The position numbers were made by a program, and so were the translations under genes. From Hymenobacter caeli (GTDB taxonomy: Bacteria; Bacteroidota; Bacteroidia; Cytophagales; Hymenobacteraceae), in the NCBI RefSeq assembly GCF_013294115.1, contig NZ_JABSNP010000013.1, positions 62,001 to 126,000 on the forward strand: 64,000 nucleotides of DNA, read 5' to 3'. Shown here piece by piece: positions 25,479 through 33,441 of the stretch (within the stretch, counting starts at the first letter, position 1; the number at the start of each line of letters is the position of its first letter). The notes below the pieces were generated by a model. That model saw only the letters and a list, made by a program, of their open reading frames with translations, did no database searches and was not told the DNA's origin.

Positions 25479-26612
25479 CTACTTCACCGGCGTCAGCAGC
25501 TGGGCCAGCTTGGTTTGCAGCTCCTCGCCGCGCAGGTTGGTGGCCACGATTTTACCGGCGGGGTCGAGCAGGAAGTTCTGGGGGATGGACTGCACGCCGT
25601 ACTGCTGGGCCACGGCGTTCTGCCAGTACTTCAGGTCCGACACCTGGTGCCAGACCAGGCCGTCGGCGGCAATGGCCTTCACCCAGGCCCCCTGGCCGCT
25701 TTCCTTGTCGAGCGACACGCCCAGGATGGTGAAGCCCTTGTCCTTGTAGGCGTTGTAGGCCACCACCACGTTGGGGTTTTCCTGGCGGCAGGGCCCGCAC
25801 CAGCTGGCCCAGAAGTCGATGAGCACGTACTTGCCGCGCAGCGACGAGAGCGTAAGCGGCGTGCCCTCGGGCGTGTTTTGGGTGAAGTCGGGCGCCAGGG
25901 CCCCCAGGGCCACCGCTTGCAGCTTGGCAATCTGGGTCGCAATTTTCTGGCCCTCGGGCGTGGCCCGCACCCGGGGCGAAAGCTTCTGGAACAGCGCGTC
26001 GTAGTCGGCCGCTTTCGGGGCGTAGCCCACGGCTTGCTTGATGGCAAACAGACTGAACCGGTCGTCGGGGTGGGCCGCCACGAAGTCGGTGGCCACCTTC
26101 TTTTCGCCTTCGGCGATGGCATCGAACTTGGGTTCGAGCGCGTCCATGGCCGGCTTGTCCTGCTTGGCGCGAGCGGCCATATACTGCTTGCCCAAGGCCT
26201 TGTCTTGCGCATTCAGCGGCTTGAGTTGAGTGTCTAGCTGGGCCTGCAATGCGTTGAGGGGCGTGCCCGTGATGGTGGCCTTGGCGGCTGAATCGGCGGT
26301 AACCACTTTTACGGTGCCCTGCTCAAGGTATAGGATGCTCATATCGTGCGTTTTGTTCAGCCGCGTGCCTTGATGAGCAAATAAGAGGGTGCCCCGCGTG
26401 GGCCCCGGCACGGTGCCTTTAAACGAGAATGCACCCTTTTTCAATACTGCCGAGTCCGTCACTATTTTGCCAGCGATAGGGTAGCCGAGGTAGACCTTAT
26501 CGACGGCCTTGGGGTTGGCGACTTTGCCTTTCAGTACGAAAGTTTCGGCCTGGGCCTGGGCCTGGGCCAGCAGGGGCAGGGCCCCGAGGGCCGCGGCGAA
26601 GAGGAGTTTCAT
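25479..26612 (-). CDS. TlpA-like thiol-disulfide oxidoreductase with DUF4369-type N-terminus
   Basis: Start at MKLLFAAALGALPLLAQAQ, giving a signal peptide. The 377-residue protein has an N-terminal beta domain typical of Bacteroidota periplasmic thioredoxins (about 25-130), a helical middle and a C-terminal thioredoxin domain with WCGPC at 271-275 and the cis-Pro region SIPQNFLL. Such proteins reduce periplasmic disulfides or serve cytochrome maturation and oxidative stress. A TATCTTG box at 26640-26646 (minus strand) is a possible -7 element. A terminator follows, so it is likely monocistronic. Confidence 0.9.
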   Translation of the reverse strand: MKLLFAAALGALPLLAQAQAQAETFVLKGKVANPKAVDKVYLGYPIAGKIVTDSAVLKKGAFSFKGTVPGPTRGTLLFAHQGTRLNKTHDMSILYLEQGTVKVVTADSAAKATITGTPLNALQAQLDTQLKPLNAQDKALGKQYMAARAKQDKPAMDALEPKFDAIAEGEKKVATDFVAAHPDDRFSLFAIKQAVGYAPKAADYDALFQKLSPRVRATPEGQKIATQIAKLQAVALGALAPDFTQNTPEGTPLTLSSLRGKYVLIDFWASWCGPCRQENPNVVVAYNAYKDKGFTILGVSLDKESGQGAWVKAIAADGLVWHQVSDLKYWQNAVAQQYGVQSIPQNFLLDPAGKIVATNLRGEELQTKLAQLLTPVK

Positions 26613-26679
26613 TGGGCAAAGAGAATTGGTGCGAAGAACCAAGATAGGGCCCCCGAAGCAGTTACGTAAAGATGCCGCG

Positions 26680-28503
26680 CTACTTCACCCCCGCGGCCCA
26701 GGCGTCCATCTTCTTCTCCAGCACGGCCAGCGGCATGGAGCCGTCCTTGAGAATCTCGTCGTGGAAGGCGCTGAGCGAGAACTTAGGGCCCAGCTGCTGC
26801 TCGTACTTCGTGCGCAGGGCCCGGATTTTCAGGGCCCCGATTTTGTAGCCCAGCGCCTGGCCCGGGATGGCCATGTAGCGCTCCACGGCCGAGGTGGCGT
26901 CCGGGGTGCTCAGGGGCAGGTTGGCGAGCATGTACTGGATGGCTTGCTCGCGGGTCAGGTTGCGGCTGTGCAGGCCGGTGTCCACCACCAGGCGCACGGC
27001 CCGCAGCTGCTCGTCGCCCAGGGCCCCCATGTACTGGTAGGGGTCGGTGTAGAGGCCCAGCTCCTTGCCCAGGCTTTCGCAGTATAAGGCCCAGCCTTCC
27101 ACGTAGGCGTTCTGGCCGCCGAAGCGCCGGAACTTGGGCAAGCTCGTGTTTTCCTGTTGCAGCGAAATCTGGTAGTGGTGCCCGGGGATGGCCTCGTGCA
27201 GGAACAGCGACTCCATGCCCGAGGTGGTGTTGAACGTGGTGGCGTCCAGAATGGGCACGTAGAAAATGCCCGGCCGCGAGCCGTCCGGGGCCCCCTGGTT
27301 GTACTCGGCCGAGGCCGAGGCGGCGCGGAAGGCCTCGGTCTGGCGGATTTCAAACGGCGTTTTGGGCACGTGGAGGAACATCTTTTGCAGGTTGGGCTCC
27401 ATGCGCTGGTGGATGGCCTCGAAGGCGGCCAGCACCTGGGCCGGCGTCTGGTAGGGCATGAAGCGCTTGTCCGTCTTCATGTATTCGAAGAAGGCTCGCA
27501 GGTCGCCCTTGAAGCCCACGCTGGCCTTTACCCGCTCCATCTCGGCCCGGATGCGGGCCACCTCGCCCAGGCCCAGCTGGTAAATCTGGGCCGGCGTCAT
27601 ATCGGTCGTGGTGGAGTTGGCCACCAGGTAGGCGTACATTTCCGGGCCGCCGGGCAGGGCCCCCAGGCCGCTGGTAGCGCGGGCCCTGGGCAGGTACTCG
27701 GTTTGCAGGAAGGCCCCCAGCTTCTGGAACGTCGGGTTCAGCTCCGTGCTAATTGCCTGCTTGTAGGCGGCCGTCAGCCGGGCCTTGTCGGCGGCCGAAA
27801 AGTCCTTCGGGAATTTGTTGATGGGGCTGTAAAACAGGTTCTTGGCGGGGTCGGCCACGGCCAGGTCGCGCAGCTCGGGCACCATTTTCACCACCAGGGC
27901 CCGGGGCAGCACCACGCCGGCCCGCACGCCGGCCCGGAAGTTGGCCACGGCCGTGTCGGCCCACACCGTGAAGCCCCGCACCCGGCCCAGCCAGTTGTCG
28001 TAGTCCTTCACCGTTTTGAAGGGCTGGATGCCCTCGCCCGAGCCCATCTGGCCCAGCGTCAGCGGCAGGGCATAAAACTGGTTGAAGGGCATCATCCAGG
28101 TGTTCAGCTTGAGCCCGGCCAGGCTTTGCTGCAGCTGGTACTGAAAGATGTCGTAGCTGAGCTGGTCGTTGGGCCCCAGCTGGGCGCGGTCAAATTTTTC
28201 CAGGCGCGTCAGATAATCCTGGTAAAAGGTGCGCAGCGTGTCGCGGTAGGCGCGGGTGCCGTCGTTGGGCAGCTGGTCGTTGTAGCGGTTGTCGCCCTGG
28301 GCCGTGGCCGAGAGCGGGTCGAGGCGCGACTGCTTTTCCCAGAAGGCGTCGAACAGGGCCCCCAGGGCCTGCGGGTCGGTTGGGGCCGCGCCGGTGGTGG
28401 CCGAGTCGGTGGCCGCGCCGCTGGTGGCGTCGGCGGTTTTGGTTTGGTTGCAGGCCGTGGCCAGGGCGGCGGTGGCCAGCCCGGCGAGGAGGAGTTTTTT
28501 CAT
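26680..28503 (-). CDS. DUF885 family putative metallopeptidase lipoprotein, copy 4
   Basis: The start MKKLLLAGLATAALATACNQ gives a lipoprotein signal with lipobox ATAC; the long upstream extension is ignored. The 607-residue product has HEAIPGHH at 436-443, a Thr/Ala/Asp-rich linker after the lipid-attachment Cys, and all blocks shared with copies 1-3. It is separated from the other three by the M48, wHTH, DinB and TlpA genes. A TAGCTTG box at 28535-28541 (minus strand) may be its -7 element and is divergent from the Kai operon. Confidence 0.87.
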   Translation of the reverse strand: MKKLLLAGLATAALATACNQTKTADATSGAATDSATTGAAPTDPQALGALFDAFWEKQSRLDPLSATAQGDNRYNDQLPNDGTRAYRDTLRTFYQDYLTRLEKFDRAQLGPNDQLSYDIFQYQLQQSLAGLKLNTWMMPFNQFYALPLTLGQMGSGEGIQPFKTVKDYDNWLGRVRGFTVWADTAVANFRAGVRAGVVLPRALVVKMVPELRDLAVADPAKNLFYSPINKFPKDFSAADKARLTAAYKQAISTELNPTFQKLGAFLQTEYLPRARATSGLGALPGGPEMYAYLVANSTTTDMTPAQIYQLGLGEVARIRAEMERVKASVGFKGDLRAFFEYMKTDKRFMPYQTPAQVLAAFEAIHQRMEPNLQKMFLHVPKTPFEIRQTEAFRAASASAEYNQGAPDGSRPGIFYVPILDATTFNTTSGMESLFLHEAIPGHHYQISLQQENTSLPKFRRFGGQNAYVEGWALYCESLGKELGLYTDPYQYMGALGDEQLRAVRLVVDTGLHSRNLTREQAIQYMLANLPLSTPDATSAVERYMAIPGQALGYKIGALKIRALRTKYEQQLGPKFSLSAFHDEILKDGSMPLAVLEKKMDAWAAGVK

Positions 28504-28699
28504 GGGGCGTTCAGCGGAAAACGAAATCGACCGGCAAGCTACGGGCCCGGCGAGACAATGAAGGTGACGGATTACCTTCGTTTGGGCGGCAACTTGTCCG
28601 CCGGCACCGTTGTGCTTCGGCCGCGCGGCCCCGGGCCGGGGCCGGCGGCCAACGGGTTTGCGGCGCCCCACGCGCCCCTTAGTAGTTCCAAAACTGCTT

Positions 28700-28707
28700 T
28701 AACTTTG
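28700..28707 (+). promoter_or_regulatory. Putative -7 box of the kai operon
   Basis: TAACTTTG matches the Bacteroidota -7 consensus TAnnTTTG exactly and ends 19 bases before the kaiC ATG. No TTTG is present at the -33 spacing, so this is only half a promoter. It lies in the 223-bp divergent gap shared with the DUF885 copy 4 gene. Confidence 0.45.
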
Positions 28708-28726
28708 CCCGCGTACACCCCATTCT

Positions 28727-30466
28727 ATGCGAAAGAAACCCCTGGCCGCGGCCCCCGCGCTGCCCCGGCTGCCCAAGGCCCCCACCGGCATCGACGGCCT
28801 CGACGAAATCACCGAGGGGGGCCTGCCGCGGGGCCGGCCCACGCTGGTCTGCGGCAGCGCGGGCTGCGGCAAAACGCTGCTGGGCATCGAGTTCCTGGTG
28901 CGCGGCATCCAGCAGTTCGGCGAGGCGGGCGTGCTGCTGAGCTTCGAGGAAACCGCCGCCGAGCTGGCCGCCAACGTCACCTCCCTGGGCTTCGACCTGG
29001 GGGCCCTGCAAGCCAACAAGCAGCTGCGCATCGACCACGTGCACATCGACCGCGCCGCGCTCGAAGAAACGGGCGAGTACGACCTCGAAGGCCTGTTCAT
29101 CCGCCTGGGCTACGCCATCGACGCCATCGGGGCCAAGCGCGTGGTGCTCGACACGCTGGAAGCCCTGTTCGCGGGCTTCACCAACCAGGCGCTGCTGCGG
29201 GCCGAAATCCGCCGGCTGTTCGGCTGGCTGAAGGACAAGGGCGTGACGGCCGTCATCACCGCCGAGCGCGGCGAGCACACCCTCACCCGGCAAGGGTTGG
29301 AAGAGTACGTGTCGGACTGCGTCATCCTGCTCGACAACCGGGTGATTGACCAGATTACCACCCGGCGGCTGCGCGTGGTGAAGTACCGCGGCAGCACCCA
29401 CGGCACCAACGAGTACCCCTACCTCATCACCGAAGAAGGCTTCTCGGTGCTGCCCGTCACCTCCCTCCGGCTCGAGCACGAAGTGTCGGACAACATCGTG
29501 TCGTCGGGGGTGCCGGGGCTCGACGCTATGTTTGGGCGCGGCGGCTGGTTCCAGGGCACCAGCACGCTGCTCACCGGCACGGCCGGCACGGCCAAAACCA
29601 CGCTCGCCGTTGCCTTTGCCCTCGCCGCCTGCCAGCGCGGCGAGCGCTGCCTGTACTTCGCCTTCGAGGAATCGCCGGCCCAGCTCGTGCGCAACATGCG
29701 CTCCGTGGGCCTCGACCTGGCCCCGTACATCGCCAGCGGCCTGCTGCGCCTCGAAGCCTCGCGGCCCACCCTCAGCGGCCTGGAGCGCCACCTCGTGGTG
29801 GTGCACAAGCTCATCGGGCAGTTCCGGCCGCAGGCCGTCGTCATCGACCCCATCAGCAACCTGGTTTCGGTGGGCAGCGCCAGCGAAGTGCGCAGCATGC
29901 TCACGCGGCTGATTGACTACCTGAAGGTGCACGGCGTCACGGCCTTGTTCACGGCCCTCGTCAGCGGCAGCCGGGGCCTGGTGGAGCTGGCCGAGGAAGG
30001 CGTGTCGTCGCTGGTCGACACCTGGATTTCGGTGCGCGATCTCGAAGGCATCGGCGAGCGCAACCGCGGCCTGAGCATCCTCAAGTCGCGGGGCATGGCC
30101 CACTCCAACCAGGTGCGCGAGTTCGTGGTAACCGCCCGCGGCGTCGAGCTGCTCGACGTGGTGATCGGGCCCCTGGGCATCGTGACGGGGGCCGGCCGCC
30201 TCAGCCAGCGCCTGCAGGAGCAGGCCGTGGCCCGGGCCGCGCAGTTCGAGGTGGACCGCAACGACCGCGAGCTGGAGCGCAAGCGCCGGGTGCTGGAAGC
30301 CACCATCAACAACCTGCGCACCGAGTTCGAGTCGGTGGAGGAGGAGCTGCGCCGGGTGAACGACCAGGCCCAGGCCCGCCAGCAGGCCCAGGACCGCGAC
30401 CGCGGCACCCTGGCCGCCGGCCGCCCCAGCGGGGGGCCCAGCGCCCCATCCGAAACCCCTGCTTAG
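28727..30466 (+). CDS. kaiC: KaiC-like double-RecA ATPase/autokinase
   Basis: The 579-residue protein has two RecA/KaiC domains. CI (about 18-250) has Walker A GSAGCGKT at 43-50 and the catalytic pair in SFEET. CII (about 255-480) has GTAGTAKT at 284-291, where the usual Gly before Lys is Ala, and FAFEES. At the place of the Synechococcus S431/T432 phosphosites there is S427-S428 (GVSSLVDT), followed by a well-kept ILKSRGMAHSNQVREF segment. Unlike the 519-residue cyanobacterial protein it ends with a charged coiled coil (about 485-560) and a Pro/Ser tail. KaiC proteins cycle through ATP-driven autophosphorylation. First gene of a four-gene operon. Confidence 0.92.
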   Translation: MRKKPLAAAPALPRLPKAPTGIDGLDEITEGGLPRGRPTLVCGSAGCGKTLLGIEFLVRGIQQFGEAGVLLSFEETAAELAANVTSLGFDLGALQANKQLRIDHVHIDRAALEETGEYDLEGLFIRLGYAIDAIGAKRVVLDTLEALFAGFTNQALLRAEIRRLFGWLKDKGVTAVITAERGEHTLTRQGLEEYVSDCVILLDNRVIDQITTRRLRVVKYRGSTHGTNEYPYLITEEGFSVLPVTSLRLEHEVSDNIVSSGVPGLDAMFGRGGWFQGTSTLLTGTAGTAKTTLAVAFALAACQRGERCLYFAFEESPAQLVRNMRSVGLDLAPYIASGLLRLEASRPTLSGLERHLVVVHKLIGQFRPQAVVIDPISNLVSVGSASEVRSMLTRLIDYLKVHGVTALFTALVSGSRGLVELAEEGVSSLVDTWISVRDLEGIGERNRGLSILKSRGMAHSNQVREFVVTARGVELLDVVIGPLGIVTGAGRLSQRLQEQAVARAAQFEVDRNDRELERKRRVLEATINNLRTEFESVEEELRRVNDQAQARQQAQDRDRGTLAAGRPSGGPSAPSETPA

Positions 30467-30481
30467 GCCGTATAAAACTGC

Positions 30482-30817
30482 ATGATGACTGATACGAGGG
30501 AAGTGCTGGCGGGGAATGCGTTGCCCGCCCCAGGGGAAACGTTCGAGCTGCGCCTGTACGTGGCCGGCCAAACGCCGAAGTCGGTGGCCGCGCTGGCCAA
30601 CCTGCGCCGCTACTGCGAGCAGCACATGGAGGGCCGCTACTCGCTGGAAGTGATTGACTTGCTGCAACACCCGCAGCTGGCCGAGGGCGACCAGATCCTG
30701 GCCGTGCCCACGCTGGTGCGCAAAGTGCCCGAACCCATGCGCCGCGTCATCGGCGACCTCTCGAACGAGGAGCGGGTGCTGGTGGGGCTCGACATCCGCC
30801 CGCGCGGGGCCCGCTAA
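30482..30817 (+). CDS. kaiB: KaiB
   Basis: The 111-residue protein matches cyanobacterial KaiB along nearly its whole length: [36 protein letters not shown] and [17 protein letters not shown]. KaiB is a small thioredoxin-like, fold-switching protein that docks on the CI ring of KaiC. It lies 15 bases after kaiC. ATGs at 30482 and 30485 are both possible. An N-terminal extension of about 18 residues precedes the first strand, and the acidic C-terminal tail of cyanobacterial KaiB is absent. Confidence 0.93.
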   Translation: MMTDTREVLAGNALPAPGETFELRLYVAGQTPKSVAALANLRRYCEQHMEGRYSLEVIDLLQHPQLAEGDQILAVPTLVRKVPEPMRRVIGDLSNEERVLVGLDIRPRGAR

Positions 30818-30820
30818 GCC

Positions 30821-31156
30821 GTGGTTGCCGCCGAACCCACCCCGCCCGCCGACGACCTGCCCGAACCGACGGCCGAGTTCGTGTTCCACCTCTACGTGAC
30901 GGGGGCCACGCCCAACTCGACGCGGGCCGTGCGCAACTGCAAGGAAATCTGTGAGCTGCACCTGGCCGGCCGCTACGGCCTGCTGATTGTGGACATCTAC
31001 CAGCAGCCCCACCTGGCCCAGCAGGAGCAAATCATCGCGGCCCCCACGCTGGTGCGGGTGCGCCCGCTGCCCCAGCGCCGGCTCGTGGGCGACCTCTCCG
31101 ACCGGGCCGCCGTGGTGGCCGCCCTCAGCCTGCCGCCCGCCCCGCCCTTGCCATGA
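30821..31156 (+). CDS. Second KaiB-like protein (SasA N-domain-like)
   Basis: Starts at a GTG three bases after the kaiB stop and ends in an ATGA overlap with the kinase gene. Its 111 residues repeat the KaiB pattern (FHLYVTGATPNSTRAV, IVDIYQQPHLAQQEQIIAAPTLV, RLVGDLSD) but lack the VLIGLD end, having AVVAALSLPP. It is more divergent than the first copy. The KaiB-like N-terminal domain of the cyanobacterial kinase SasA has a similar fold; here the same kind of domain is a separate gene right before a kinase. Role as adaptor between KaiC and the kinase is inference. Confidence 0.87.
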   Translation: MVAAEPTPPADDLPEPTAEFVFHLYVTGATPNSTRAVRNCKEICELHLAGRYGLLIVDIYQQPHLAQQEQIIAAPTLVRVRPLPQRRLVGDLSDRAAVVAALSLPPAPPLP

Positions 31157-32877
31157 CGACGACGCCCGCAACGCCTGCCCCCGACGACCTGGCCCGCGAA
31201 AACGACGAGCTGCGCCACCGGCTGCGCGAAGCCGAGGAGTTGATTGCCGCCGTGCGCACCGGGGCCGTGGACGCGCTGGCCATCCAGGGGCCCGAGGGGC
31301 CCCGCATCTTCACCCTGCAGGGGGCCGACGAAAGCTACCGCACCCTTATTGAGCAAATGAACGAGGGGGCCCTGCTGCTCAGCCCCGAGGGCACCGTGCT
31401 GTACGCCAACGCCGCCCTGGCCGGGCTGCTGGGCCAGCCGCTGGCGGCGCTGCTGGGCAGCGCCTTCGCGGCCTTCGTGCCGCTTGATTTCCAGGGCTAC
31501 TGGGCCGGGCTGCTGGCCCGCGGCTGGGCCGGCAAGGCCCGGGGCGAGCTGCCCCTGCAAAGCCCGGGCGGCCCGCTGCGGCCGTTTGCCGTGTCGATGA
31601 ACGAGATGCTGTTCAACGGGGCCCCGGCGCTGGCCGTGCTCGTGACGGACCTCTCGGCGCAGCAGGAAATCAGCGACATCCGGGCCCTGGTGGCCGAGCA
31701 AAACGCCCTGCTCGGCCGCGCCAACGAGGAGCTGCTGCGCCAGCAGGCCGCCCGCCAGGCCGTGGAGCAGGCCGCTGCCGAGGCCCGCCGCGTCCTCGAA
31801 GGCATCCCGCAGATTGCCTGGACGGCGACCCCGGCCGGCGTCAACACCTACCTCAACCGCCGCTGGTTCGACTACACGGGCCAGGCGTGGCCCGCCCCCG
31901 CCGACCGGCCGGTGACCCGCCTCATCCACCCCGACGACCATGCCGCCGCCCTGGCCCACCTGCGCCACAGCCTGGCCACCGGCGAGCCGCTGGACGCGGA
32001 GTTCCGCATCCGCAACGCGGCCGGCTACTACCGCTGGATGCTGGGCCGGGCCCTGCCCTCGCGCGATGCCCAGGGCACCATCGTGCAGTGGATTGGCACC
32101 TTCACCGACATCCACGAGCAGCGGCTGGCCCTGGAGCGGGAGGCCCAGGCCCGGGCCGAGCTGCGGGCCAACAACGAGCAGCTCACCCGCGTGAACGAGG
32201 ACCTCGACAACTTCGTGTACACGGCCTCGCACGACCTCAAGGGCCCGATTACCAACCTCGAAGGCCTGGTGCAGGCCCTTGCCGCCGAGCTGCCGGCCGC
32301 CGCCTGGGCCGGCGACCAAGTGCCGCCCATCCTGGCCATGATGCAGGACTCGGTGGACCGCTTCAAGCGCACCATCGAGTCGCTCGCGGCCATCATCGAG
32401 GTGCAGAAGGAGGCGGCCCTGGCCCCGGAGCCCGCCGCGGTCGACGTGCGGGCCGTCATCGCCGACGTGTGCCTCGACCTGGCCCCCCAGCTGCAAGCCG
32501 CCGGGGGCCGCCTCGACGTGGCCGCCGAGGGCTGCCCGCCGGTGCCCCTCGCCGAGAAAAACCTGCGCAGCGTGGTGTACAACCTGCTCAGCAACGCCAT
32601 CAAGTACCGCGCCCCGGAGCGGCCGTTGCGCATCTGCCTCGCGTGCCGGGCCGTGGCCGACGAAATCGTGCTGGCCGTGCGCGACAACGGCCTGGGCCTG
32701 GACCTGGCCGACGAGGAGCGGCTGTTCGCCATGTTCCAGCGCCTGCACGACCACGTGGAAGGCAGCGGCATCGGCCTGTACATGGTCAAAAAGCTGGTGG
32801 AAAACGCCGGGGGCCGCGTCGAGGTGCAAAGCCAGCTGGGCGTGGGCTCCACGTTCTCCGTGCATTTTCGCCGCTAG
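31153..32877 (+). CDS. PAS-PAS sensor histidine kinase of the kai operon
   Basis: The 574-residue soluble kinase has no transmembrane segments. Order: N-terminal coiled coil (about 12-40), PAS domain (55-170), a linking coiled coil (170-212), a second PAS_3-type domain (215-335), then HisKA with phospho-acceptor H360 (ASHDLKGP) and HATPase_c with N481 (NLLSNAIKY), DNGLGLD and GSGIGLYMV. The kinase overlaps the KaiB-like gene by 4 bases, so they are translationally linked. It is the natural output or input kinase of this Kai system. No response regulator is next to it. Confidence 0.92.
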   Translation: MTTTPATPAPDDLARENDELRHRLREAEELIAAVRTGAVDALAIQGPEGPRIFTLQGADESYRTLIEQMNEGALLLSPEGTVLYANAALAGLLGQPLAALLGSAFAAFVPLDFQGYWAGLLARGWAGKARGELPLQSPGGPLRPFAVSMNEMLFNGAPALAVLVTDLSAQQEISDIRALVAEQNALLGRANEELLRQQAARQAVEQAAAEARRVLEGIPQIAWTATPAGVNTYLNRRWFDYTGQAWPAPADRPVTRLIHPDDHAAALAHLRHSLATGEPLDAEFRIRNAAGYYRWMLGRALPSRDAQGTIVQWIGTFTDIHEQRLALEREAQARAELRANNEQLTRVNEDLDNFVYTASHDLKGPITNLEGLVQALAAELPAAAWAGDQVPPILAMMQDSVDRFKRTIESLAAIIEVQKEAALAPEPAAVDVRAVIADVCLDLAPQLQAAGGRLDVAAEGCPPVPLAEKNLRSVVYNLLSNAIKYRAPERPLRICLACRAVADEIVLAVRDNGLGLDLADEERLFAMFQRLHDHVEGSGIGLYMVKKLVENAGGRVEVQSQLGVGSTFSVHFRR

Positions 32878-33441
32878 AGCGGTTTCGGCGGCGGAACGGC
32901 GTAGCGACGCCGCCTAGCGTCTCGGTCGGTGGTGCGCGTGCCCCGGCACCGGGTGCGGTGCAACTGCTGGCGCAGTGCAGTTTCGGGCAAGCGTGGGCCG
33001 CCCGGGCGTTGGGCACCGGCCAAACCGGAGGCACCGGGACACGTTTTTGTCCCGCGTGGGAGCTGACGCGCGCAACTACTCAGAACGGGACAGCGGCGCA
33101 GCCGGACACTTCCGGCCCGTCCGGCCGCCTTTCAACGGCGGCGGCCCGCAGCCGCGGCGCTGGTCCCGCGGGTGCCGGCCGCCGGGTGCCCCGCCAACCC
33201 GCCGGGCCCCCGGCGCGCCCGTGCCCGAGCACGCCAATGCAGAAAATTATATTTATAGAATTTTCATATTTGAAATATAAACCATATTTTTGATGAATGC
33301 TTTAAAAGTTGCTATTGCCTAATTACTGCTATTATAAATGTTACTATTTATTTTAAAGTACAATTTATAATTCTTAATATGCCATCATAGTCTGTTCCGA
33401 TTGCCTCACCCGTTGCCCATCCACCCTTTTCCTTCTTTGCT
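32878..33441. other. Intergenic region, GC-rich then AT-rich
   Basis: About 360 bases of GC-rich DNA without a supportable gene follow the kinase, with a small hairpin GGGACA...TGTCCC near 33035. From 33241 to about 33400 the sequence turns abruptly AT-rich, as expected for a strongly regulated promoter region of the adhesin at 33442. No clear -33/-7 pair was identified and no terminator with a T tract was found for the kai operon. Confidence 0.6.

Noticed and set aside
28727..30466. KaiC gene considered as a RadA or DnaB-type RecA protein
   Set aside because: Two full KaiC domains, FEE motifs, the phosphosite region and adjacent kaiB genes fit KaiC instead.
32975..33280. Open frame of 101 residues after the kinase gene
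   Set aside because: Pro/Arg/Gly-rich translation of GC spacer running into AT-rich DNA; no start signal or homologous feature.
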